NCBI RefSeq assembly: GCF_019059575.1
Contig: NW_024882040.1
Location: forward strand, 27,501 to 91,500
Direction of reading: 5' to 3'
DNA from: Amphibalanus amphitrite
Taxonomy: Eukaryota > Arthropoda > Thecostraca > Balanomorpha > Balanidae
DNA length: 64,000 nucleotides
The position numbers and the translations under genes were made by a program. The notes under the pieces were generated by a model. It was given only the letters and a program-made list of their open reading frames with translations. It was not told where the DNA came from and did no database searches. Of this stretch, positions 55,521 to 64,000 are shown piece by piece. Position 1 is the first letter of the stretch; each line of letters begins with the position of its first letter.

Positions 55521-56709
55521 CCCAGTAAACATGACGACGTCGGCCCGACGTCGGGCCGAGGCTCGGCCCGACGTCGGCCCAACGTCGGTTCAACCTCAGC
55601 CCGACATCGGCTGGACGTCGGATATGCCCGCATGTTCCGACGTCCAGCCGAAGTCCAGCCGACGTCGGGCCGAGGTCGTTTGCCGAGATCGTTTGTCGTT
55701 GGACCGACGGGGCCGACGTCGGCATGTTTATTGGGACAACGCGCCAAAAATATCAACCGGCGGCGGGATTCGAGCCCCCCAGTCGCCGACGTCGGCATGT
55801 TTACTGGGACAACACGCCAAAAGCATCATCCGGCGATGGGATTCGTACCCGGATCATTTGAACGCGAGGCTAGTGCGCTAACCACTACACCACACAGCCA
55901 GATAGCAAATATAGTTTGTTTTGTTGTGTTATGCCCTTTCGGTCTGACAAGACCATTTCAGACTCGGAAGGATGATAGGATGGAGACATTGGTCTTCTTG
56001 GCGAGCACCCTGGATCCAGTTCATATAGAGTCCCTGGTCCCATTGCTGTTACGTGACACTTATTGGAAAGGGCGACCCCACAATGGATTCATATAGCCAC
56101 TCTTACACACCTGCACCAACGTTTCCCAAAGTGTCCCTTTGTGATAAGTGGCACTTTGGCAAAGTGACACTTGCCGACTGGCCTTTCTATATGAACTGGG
56201 CCCGGCCCTGGTGAGTTGCCGGGGCTGAGCCTGACCAAAGGATAGGCCGAGCAGCCCCCAAGCACTCACCGACCCGGCTACGGGCGAGCTCGGCTTACGG
56301 GCAATCCCAAATGGGATAAAGTTTCCCGTCCAGTCCGGATCAGGGGGTTGCGGCGTGGAGAGAAGATTTGAGTTTCCGGAGGATATTTTGAATACAGAAG
56401 CTCTTTATGAAACATGAAACATGTATTTTATATTATTTTAACGGTCAAAACAGCGGCCTATGTCGGTCCGACGTCGCCCCGACGTCGGCCCGACGTCGGC
56501 TGGACCTCAGCAATTGATCTCGGTCCGACGTCGGCCCGACGTCGGCTGGACCTCGGCTGGACGTCGGTACATGCGGGCATATCCGACATCCAGCCGACGT
56601 CGTGCCGAGGTTGGACCGACGTCGGGCCGACGTCGGCATGCCGATGCCGAGTTGCCGACGTCACCCCGACGTCGGCCGACGTCGGGCCGACGTCGGCATG
56701 TTTACTGGG
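55521..56709. mobile_element. element of GACGTCGG repeats with 3-bp duplication TAA
   Basis: Ends CCCAGTAAACATGACGACG and CCGACGTCGGCATGTTTACTGGG; TAA on both sides. C1 shows the empty site GACGTCATAAGTGAACC. Both subterminal regions (55530-55725, 56458-56700) are arrays of the palindromic words CCGACGTCGG / GGACGTCGG. Internal end-like copies GGCATGTTTATTGGG and GGCATGTTTACTGGG occur at 55723 and 55793. A 3-bp TWA-type duplication suggests PIF/Harbinger; inference only. Confidence 0.88.
55816..55901 (-). repeat. tRNA-derived SINE-like segment (A and B box)
   Basis: The reverse strand reads TGGTGTAGTGGTTAGCGCAC (A box) then GGGTACGAATCCC (B box) 31 bp later. The acceptor stem pairs 5 of 7 and the anticodon stem does not pair, so it is not a working tRNA. 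A second B box, GGCTCGAATCCCGCCGCC, lies at 55758-55780. Such RNA polymerase III heads are typical of SINEs. Confidence 0.68.
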
Positions 56710-56804
56710 TAAGTGAACCTCTGCACGGTCTTCAGATGTCGCAACTTCTCAACGCCCTCACTGCCAGAGGAGATGTCACAGAGAAATGAAACTTGCAGGA
56801 TCTA

Positions 56805-57993
56805 CTGTTAACGCCAGACCCCTTGAGACCCTAATTTTTCGCGATTATTTTTAAATGCGTGGAATAATTTCAACCATATTTAGGAAATAGCCGTTTCAAG
56901 ACCTGCCGAAACTTTTTCTTCAAATGCATTTTGCTGTCACTTAAGTATTTGTGGCACTTGTCATTGACTCGTAATGTTAATTGTTTTTCCATCCTGGATA
57001 GAGGCTTTCATACGTCATATGGCATTAGGCTCCGCCCACGACTGCGGCATTGACCCGTGCCCATCAGCGACCTCTGTACAAACGACACCCCTGCCATCTG
57101 TAAAGGACTATGAATTTCGCTGACGCTTCACGTGCTATGAATCAATTGCAGCAGACGGTCAAGTAAATGCTAGGCTCTTGTTGACTCTTATAGATAGGAC
57201 CAAGAGGACCATCATTCCTCGACATACCTACTTCTCACACATGCTTCGAACAAACGTTAACGATTCCTAACAAATACGATTTTCGATGGAGGATATCTGT
57301 TTGGTGAAGTACGAGCGGGCCTTATGATGTGAAGCGAAGGCAATTAACTAATTATTGCGTTGGTCGATGGGTGCATAGCGATGTACAAATCAGCAGCGAC
57401 TTGATGACATCTGACATCCCATTATCGCATTATCTGCAACGCCATAGACTTCAAATACAGGTGAATATTTCCTAACCTTATGTCAGGTATATGCCATCTG
57501 CCCGTCATTTACAGCTTATAAAAAATATATCAGCGAACATATCAACATTGTAAAAGCAATGCGCATTGAGCATTTATGGCTCCTCAGTCATCATGTCGCT
57601 CTTTGGGCAATGTCAGACAAGACGTTACGCACAGCTCCGCCGGCTTTCGGCACCGCTCGACCGTCCCCGCTCCCCGCCACAGCGCGAGTGACCGCGCGCC
57701 GGCCCGAAACCGCCGCAGGCCAAGACCACAGAGGCGGGGCTTAGCTGTGACGTCATAACGTATCACAGACTGACTGGTGATAGCCTCTACACACCGGGTG
57801 AAAATCTTGCTCGAAATTTAACATTACGAGTCAATGAGAAGTGCCTAAAATATTGAAATGGCGACAAAATATCTAAATTGTAAAAGTTTCGGCAGGTCTT
57901 GAAACGGCCATGTTCTGAGCTTGGTTGAAATTCATCCACGCATTCAAAAATGATCGCGAAAAATTAGGGTCTCAAGGGGTCTGGCGTTTACAG
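56805..57993. mobile_element. TA-flanked element, second copy of the 22487 family
   Basis: Ends CTGTTAACGCCAGACCCC and GGGGTCTGGCGTTTACAG, TA on both sides. C1 has the empty site AGATCTAGTATCC. Shares GAGACCCT, TTGGCTCGTAATGTTAA-like and GGATAGAGGCT blocks with 22487-24333. Core non-coding; 1189 bp. Confidence 0.9.
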
Positions 57994-60900
57994 TAGTATC
58001 CATTATGAGTCTCACAACTTGTATATCTCGGATTTTTCCTTAAGGTCATATGAGGTCAGGTCATTTTCGTGACCTCACCATTATAAGTCAATGGGGAAAA
58101 ATGAAAACTGCTATTCTGGCGCCGGGAACGATCTCCAACTATCTCAAGCACACAGAATTGTGATTTGATGCACTCCTTGCAAGGTTAGATGCGTCACTTT
58201 TGCAATGTTGACCTTCCGTGACGTCATTTATGACGTCATCAAGGTCATATTAGTTTTTCGTCAATAACTCCCGATCAAATTGAGCTAGCGAGTCGAGAAA
58301 GCCACCAATGGACTCAGGAAGACCTGCCGAATCGAATGATATGCGACATGACCTCTTTCGACCAACTTCGTGACCTGGGGGTGCTGACCTGACCTTGACC
58401 TGAGGTCAACACCCTAAGTTGACCTGACCCGAACAAAAAGTATATCATTCGACGCGCCTGAGCGAGGCGAACACGATGCTGCCAAAATCGCGGCTCTGCG
58501 GCCGTTTTTTGCGAAGTTATACACCAAAAACTGAACCGTACCCTGGGGCACTTGACCTGACCTCAGAGGTCACCGGTTGACCTAGGACCTTAAAATCGGG
58601 TACCAATCTCTGCGTCTCGTAACGGCGCACACGCTCGTTTTTTCCGCGACGCGCTAGCTCCATCAGGGGCGAAATGGCGAGGGGGGGTCGTACCCCCCCC
58701 CCCCTCGGCCGGCGCGTATGTAGAAAACCAATAGGTCCGGCGAGGGTTAATGCGGCATTCGAAAGAGCTTGAAAAATATTGGCGTAATAATATCGTTCAC
58801 GTTTTTTGTCAGGTCAAAGGTCAGGTCACCAGAGGTCATTGAACTCTAAATTTTGCCGACTTTCAGGTCAAATGTCGTCAATTTTCAACAACCCGACGCA
58901 CATCTCGGAAACTAATAGAGTTGCAGCGCCCCAGAAAAGCGCATTTGTCCTGTCAACACTCTTTCTGAGTATTCCTCTTAGATCTAACCTATAATGTCGA
59001 CGGTTTTGCCTGCAGGGGGCAAAAACTGCCCAAATAGACGGTTTTGCGCAGTTTTATTTTCTGCAAGAAGTAAGAACTCATGACTCAAACTTTGCACCAG
59101 GTCTACTTTTACTGGCGTCGTGTTTCTCTCGTCAAGACGCATCAAATTAACTACCTATAAGTTGACCTTGAAAGGTCATTTGGAAAAGTTGACCTCAGGT
59201 CAAGGTCATGACCTGACCGGAAAGTATCATGATGCATAGCAGTCGATCCGTGTCGTCGAGCTAAACACATCTATGGCATTTTCATCGCTCTAGCATGCCT
59301 CTATATAAAAAAGTATTCACGAAAAACTGTTAAATATCATTCGTGACCAGAGATGACCCCAGGGACCTAATCAGGGGTCATGGGTGCCATTTTCATCTTC
59401 ATTGCGTCATTGTTACTTATAGTTCAGTGTTTGAGCGTGTTTAGAATGACGTTCGTCCAAAAGAGGCGCCTTTCAATTTTCTTCTAATGGGAGGTTTGAA
59501 AATTGACCTGACCTTGGGTCATCGATATTAAAACTGATATACCTATACATTTAAACATACTATTGCTCTTAGCAATCGCTGAAAATTTTAAAGCGATCGG
59601 TCACTCGGTGTGGCCATGGCAGACATTGAAACTTTTTATGAAGTGATGTCACTTGAAGTGGCCTGGTGACCTGACCTTGAGTGACCTTGGTCTGACTTTT
59701 TCCAACATGCGCAGAAAAGAAGTAAAAGATAAGGTGTGCAAAAAACCGTTTTTGAGATATTCCCGAAAAACCGCGCCCTGCTGCCACCCTCCCCCTCCCC
59801 CCCCCCCCTCCCAGCAGGGCGCGGGCGCGGGTTAAGGTGTTGACCTCAGGCCAAGATCAGGTCAGAGTCACACAGGAGGTCCTGTAAGTTTCATCTCCCT
59901 ATGAAAGCTCCTCTGGCACTGAGAACGTTGCAAATTTGGGACATTTTAGGACCATGCAGAGGTGACGTCATAGGTCAGTAACAGGGCCTGAACTGAATTG
60001 CTTGTTGGTGTTGCAATATCCGGCTTGGCCGCTTGAATCATAATTTATGGTCAGGTATGACAAGTTTCGGCTCTCTATCTACGGTGTTTTTGAGTTTGCA
60101 CCACCACTGCTATAGGTATTCGGTAACTTACAGGAAAGCCTACCTATATGTTGGTTCGTTTTGCAGGGTTACGGACCCCTTTTTATTTACGACTTCCGCA
60201 GACACTCCACAGTGCAGCCGTGGGTATTCTGCAGGCGCGCACACAGGATTTTTGAATGGGGGGGGCACGACCTTCGAACTGGGCCCCCCATGCCGAAGGG
60301 CCCCCCCCCCAAAAAAAAAAACGGCCCACGGAGTTAAATTTCGGTTGGTTTGAAGCTTGACCTTTTGTCAATCCATGGTAAAACAATTATTTCGGTACCA
60401 GCTTAATTTTCAAAACATTTATATTTTTACGCTAGCATGTTTTTTTCTCAAATGCCACTCAGAGCCGGTACACATACCTAATCATTTAATTTATTACGTA
60501 AAACATTTCATTAATAAACATTTTTGCAAGTCCCTCAGAAATCAGCCCCGGGCAGCGACTGACTGCCGGCCGGCCGACCGGCCCCGGGTGGCTAGAAGCA
60601 GGGGCCGGTCACTGTTTGGCCCGGATGTGTAGGCGCGGGAGCAACACTCCTTTTTCACGTATATTCGCAGATTTTTTTTAGGCACATGACATGAGATGTC
60701 ATTATATCTGATACGATGCGGGATCACAGACTAGAGATCCAGCTCGTAACTTATATTTAATGTTTAACCGATGAATCAAATCAACAGGACTATGTACGAT
60801 GCATGTCGGGCATGTACCCAGAATTTCGCCCAAGAGGGGGTCACCTGCTGGTTACCTGACCCCGGGCCCGCGAGTCACCCGGGGCCCGGGGTCAGCTCAG

Positions 60901-61109
60901 GCAAGGATGTATCCAGGAGTCCAGGACCTTTCGATGGGAGGAGGGAGGCACGGTGGGTCCAGTCTCACTGGCAGACGGGTCTCTTTAAAACGGTCTTTGC
61001 ATGAGAAAATGCGGAAAATTGGCAAGTAAAAGTATCATTTATGCCCGAGGAGTGTGCCTTATGCACACTAATGCCTAATGTACATGGTATTTTACGAGCG
61101 AGCGAAGCG

Positions 61110-63245
61110 AGCGAGCTCCTCAGAGTCACCGGTGTGTGGCGCACTCAGAGGTGCCAGTGAAAGGCCGTCAGATGCGCTGGTGTTGGGTCCTCACAGGCGC
61201 CGTTGCGGGGTCTTAGGGCTTAGAGACACTGGTGGGGCCATCATTGGCATGTGTGTGGCCCTGCAAAATGGCCTGCAAGTGGAAAGTGGCCCTTCATAGG
61301 CTGGCAAGGACACTCAGAGGCTGGTAAGAGGCCCTCAGAGTCACTGGTACGTGGCCCTCAGAGGCGCCGGTGTGGGGACTCTCAGAGCCGCCGATGTAGG
61401 CCCTTAAGATGCGCTGGTGGGGGTCCCTTGGAGGTGGCGCGAGGGGCCTCGCAGTTGCCGTTGTGGGTGCCTTTAGAAACACTGGTGTGGGCCGTGTGTC
61501 TATCACAGACGGATGTGGAGCCATAGCAGCCAATCCCTCGTTGGCCGTTACTAGGGCCCTGAGCGGCCGGCGAGGTCTCTCAGAAACCGGCATTGGGCCT
61601 GTATGAAGATAATTGTGGCTACATAGGAGCCAATAACGTGCCCCCACAAGCCCTGTGGTGTCCTTCAGAGTTGAAGTGCGGCCAGCGCGAACTCTCTGCT
61701 ACCAACTGGCGCCGCAGGGCCCCTCGGTTTCGAAGGAACCCTAAACCCGAGAACGGGCACGTACCCCCTCGCTCCCTTGCTATGTCACTGAATCCAAGTG
61801 ATCAGGGACCCTTTAGGTAATCAGGGGCGTTTCAGATGACCGGGGGTTTTCAATTGATCAGGGGTCCTCCAGGTTACCATGGGCCCCTCTGGTAACCAGG
61901 CCTTAAGGGGCCCTCAGATGACCTCAAAGGGCTCTCAGGTGGCCTTAAAGGGCCCTCAGATGGCCTCAAGTAACCAGGGACCCCATCAATAACCAGGGCC
62001 CCTCAGTAAAGGGGGGCCACTCAGGTAACTGTAGGAGTCCCGCAGATAACCAGGGGCGGCAAGGTTTCTCAGGTCCGTTTTTGACAAGGCTCTTATTGAC
62101 TCAGGTGCGAGCCCTCTGCCATCAGCAGAGGGCCTTTTCAAGCCTTTTGAGGGCCGTTTAACGTCTATTGAGTTCCCATTGAAGCCTTCTAAGGGCCCTT
62201 TGAGCAGTCGAGTGGCCTTTGAGGCCTTTTGAGGGCGTCTTGAAGTCAGCTGAGGGCCGTTGGACGCCAGCTGAGGACCGTTTTTGGGCCTTCTGATGGC
62301 CATTAGACGCCAATGGATGACCCTCTGACACCAACTGGGGCCCTCTGACACCAGCTAAGGGCCCTTTAAGTTTGACGCTAGCTCAGGGCCCTCTGACATC
62401 AGCTGGGGGGCCCTCTGACGCTAGCTCAAGACCCTTTGACGCTCTTTAAGGCCTTCTGAGGGCCCCTTCAGGTCTTCTAAGGGCCCCTTGAGGCTTTCTT
62501 AAGGCCCCTTGAGGCTTTTTGAGGGCCGCTTGACGCCAACTGAGGACCGCTGGACTTCAGCTGAGGACCGTTTGAGGCCTTCTGATGGCCATTTGGCGCC
62601 AGCTGAGGGCCATCTGGCACCAGCTGGGGGCCCTCTGACACCAGCTAAGGACCCTTTAGGGCCTTCGGAGAGCCGTTTGACGCAAGGGCATGGCCCTCTG
62701 ACGCCAGCTCAGGGACCTTTGACACCCTTTAAGGCTGTAGATATAAAACTTTATCGGAATTCACTGGGATTGTATTGCGTATGCAAGTCCATGGACTTGC
62801 ATACGCAATACAATCCCAGTGAATTCCGATAAAGTTATAAAGTTTTATATCTACAAACATAAACCTGGGAAAAATATGACTCTAAAACACAATTTAAGGC
62901 CTTCTGACGTCCGTTTGACGTTAGCTGAGGGCCCTTTGAGGCCATCTGAGGGCCCTTTAAGGCCATCTGAGAGCCCTTTGAGGTCATCTGAGGGCCCCTT
63001 AAGGCCATCTGGTGCCCTTCGAGGCCATCTGAGGGCCCTTTGACACCATTTAAGGGCCCTTTAACACCATTGATCTAAGGGCCCTTTGACACCAGATGAG
63101 GGCCCTATGACGCTAAGTGAGGGCCCTTTGAGGTCATCTGAGGGCCCTTCGAGACCATCTGAGGGCCTTTTGAGACCATCTGAGGGCTCTTTAAGGCCAT
63201 TTGAGGGCCCTTTGTACACGGGCTTCGGTGGTCTAAGGATTAGTT
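61110..63245. repeat. GAGGGCCCTTTGAGG minisatellite
   Basis: Degenerate units of about 20-30 bp (GCCATCTGAGGGCCCTTTGA, CCAGCTGAGGGCC, left half CTCAGAGGCGCCGGTG). Best order is at 62900-63230. Related in wording to the array at 45280-46830. Interrupted by the palindrome at 62737-62854. Frames across it are not genes. Confidence 0.88.
62737..62854. repeat. palindrome with a perfect 88-bp, zero-spacer core
   Basis: Positions 62748-62791 are the exact reverse complement of 62792-62835, centred on CCATGG. The arms continue as GTAGATATAAA / TTTATATCTAC with an 8-bp duplication (TATAAAGT) on the right only. Confidence 0.95.
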
Positions 63246-63248
63246 AGA

Positions 63249-63287
63249 GGCCCATTTGAGGCGGCCTTCGGCCGCCTCAAATGGGCC
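63249..63287. repeat. 18-bp-arm hairpin
   Basis: GGCCCATTTGAGGCGGCC, loop TTC, then the exact complement. Sits at the boundary between minisatellite and element end. Confidence 0.9.
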
Positions 63288-63691
63288 CCTATTCCTTCGA
63301 CTGGGCCCCCCAACTCGAATGGGGGGGGCACGGGCCCGTGTGCCCCCCCCTTGTGTGCGCCCTTGGTATTCTGTGTCAGTTGTTACAAAGTTAAAACATG
63401 GGTGGGAAACTTGTCAAAAAATATCATAGCATCACAGTAATCCCATACCTTTGGTCTGAAGAGACGGTTGCAAAGCCGGAAGGATGATAGGAATTAGGGG
63501 AAGACATTCATGGTCTGGGCGCGGGCACACTGGCTGCCTGACCTGCCTAGTGCCTAGTGCCTGCTGAGTTGCTACTTGCTAACTAGCCGCAGTCAGATTG
63601 GTCACTAGCGCCCCCTCTAACAGTCGAATCCGGCAAGCGGTGAGTGTAGCTGAACAGAGGGCGCTGAGGAGCCCGGAAAGTGTACATACGG

Positions 63692-64000
63692 CAGTGTTCG
63701 CCACGGGCCGCAAAATTCCAGTCCAGCCCAGCTCAGGCCCATGGGTTCACAGCCAGGCCTAGCCCGAGCCCATTCATGGTAAAAACGCCAAGGCCCAACC
63801 CGGCCCAGCCCGTCAAAAATGAATGGATTAAAAATTATCGACACCACACACTTGACACTACACAGATATCCAAAGGTAGCAAGGAATAATAAGTCTTTTG
63901 CGAGCAGCATGCACAATGCACATTGCATGCGTGCTTTATTAACTCGTTTTTGAGTCTTGCACAGAAATAAGCTATGTAGTTATAGTTTTTGTCTCAGTTG
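63692..64000 (-). mobile_element. hAT-like MITE, GGGCC-rich, second copy, cut by window edge
   Basis: Begins CAGTGTTCGCCACGGGCC and runs collinear with the reverse of 44750-45031 to the last base. The predicted duplication would be the preceding ACATACGG, but the other end is outside. Confidence 0.85.

Larger units (their letters stand above)
55338..58746 (+). mobile_element. family C MITE, copy 2 (hosts two inserts)
   Basis: Ends identical to C1, with TTAA at 55334-55337 and 58747-58750. Without the inserts 55521-56709 and 56805-57993 it is about 1.03 kb and almost the same as C1 by eye, so it is young, and its inserts younger still. ER1 at 58396-58408. Confidence 0.93.
54626..59831. mobile_element. 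family D element, copy 2 (hosts C copy 2)
   Basis: Left end CCCGCGCCCCGCTGGG preceded by TCAA; right end CCCAGCAGGGCGCGGGCGCGGG followed by TTAA. D-type interior resumes at 58751 (GGTCAAAGGTCAGGTCACC) and runs to 59831, with the ER1 palindrome at 59190-59202. The host site GAGGTCA..CTTAAG is continuous in the reversed C at 28150-28190. The terminal motif differs from D1 although the interior is shared. Confidence 0.82.
53290..60110 (-). mobile_element. family C relic, reversed, host of B copy 2 and D copy 2
   Basis: Segments 53290-53427, 54487-54621 and 59836-60110 are consecutive parts of the reverse of C1 (GAGCTAGAACCTCGCCGG; GCCAAAATGGTCGCAGAGCC; TTGACCTCAGG then CTCCTCTGGCACTGAGAACG). 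The two gaps are B2 and D2. Termini are decayed. Confidence 0.8.
60232..63365. mobile_element. hAT-like element with 8-bp duplication GTATTCTG, filled with minisatellite
   Basis: Starts CAGGCGCGCACACAGG and ends TTGTGTGCGCCCTTG, with GTATTCTG at 60224-60231 and 63366-63373. GGGGGGGGCACG and GGGCCCCCC blocks repeat inside both ends. No transposase found: 60310-61080 is AT-rich non-coding and the rest is minisatellite. Confidence 0.9.

Noticed and set aside
55829..55901. Functional tRNA gene
   Set aside because: A and B boxes are good, but the anticodon stem does not pair and the acceptor stem has two mismatches; a SINE head is more likely.
55499..56789. Arg/Pro/Thr-rich frames (PTSARRR-type)
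   Set aside because: They translate GACGTCGG palindromes and appear on both strands.

Overview
The window is animal nuclear DNA: a split gene with GT/AG introns, long microsatellites, decayed DNA transposons and no bacterial-type gene packing. The only host gene I can support is a BarH-class (Barhl / B-H1/B-H2) homeobox gene on the minus strand. Its four coding exons at 39423-39180, 26700-26481, 21331-21216 and 21055-20817 join in phase to 819 nt (272 codons plus stop). The homeodomain and the stretch after it are clearly Bar class and arthropod-like. An arthropod, perhaps a crustacean, is my best guess, but sequence alone does not settle this.

Most of the rest is mobile or tandem DNA. The dominant signal is a set of non-autonomous elements of about 1 kb (some with inserts, some with long inverted arms) that insert at TTAA, begin CC(C) and end GGG, carry G/C homopolymer hairpins just inside each end, and share an interior rich in AGGTCA half-sites. 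I name families by their ends: H (7678-9800), J (10530-11457), C (13170-14214; 55338-58746; relics), A (14552-15734; 29990-31165), B (29465-31818; 53432-54482), D (34447-38118; 54626-59831), E (32864-34058; 36070-37044; relics), G (50960-52147), K (41590-42468, CTAG flanks) and L (52705-53041). They resemble piggyBac-type MITEs in their target site only; no transposase for them is visible here.

Other elements are dated by nesting and by target-site duplications that I could read directly. They are hAT-like elements with 8-bp duplications (19436-19594, 34395-38215, 44619-45031, 60232-63365), a TA-flanked family (22487-24333, 56805-57993), a TA-flanked insert in H (8019-9135), a 3-bp-duplication element made of GACGTCGG repeats (55521-56709), foldback elements (27408-29307, 35334-37859), and mariner-type relics (42814-43397, 43999-47591, about 48000-48230).

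Layout: 1-7670 is GA microsatellite and minisatellites in GC-rich sequence with no recognised gene. 7678-15734 is a row of four complete TTAA elements (H, J, C1, A1). 15739-20816 is mostly unassigned. 20817-39423 is the BarH gene: intron 2 (5.1 kb) holds a TA element and intron 1 (12.5 kb) is packed with nested insertions. 39424-41260 is the GC-rich upstream flank. 41264-48230 holds MITEs, a transposase relic and a GGGCCC minisatellite. 48230-50955 is unassigned. 50960-60110 is a second deep nest. 60232-63365 is a hAT-like element filled with minisatellite, and 63692-64000 is a hAT MITE cut by the window edge.
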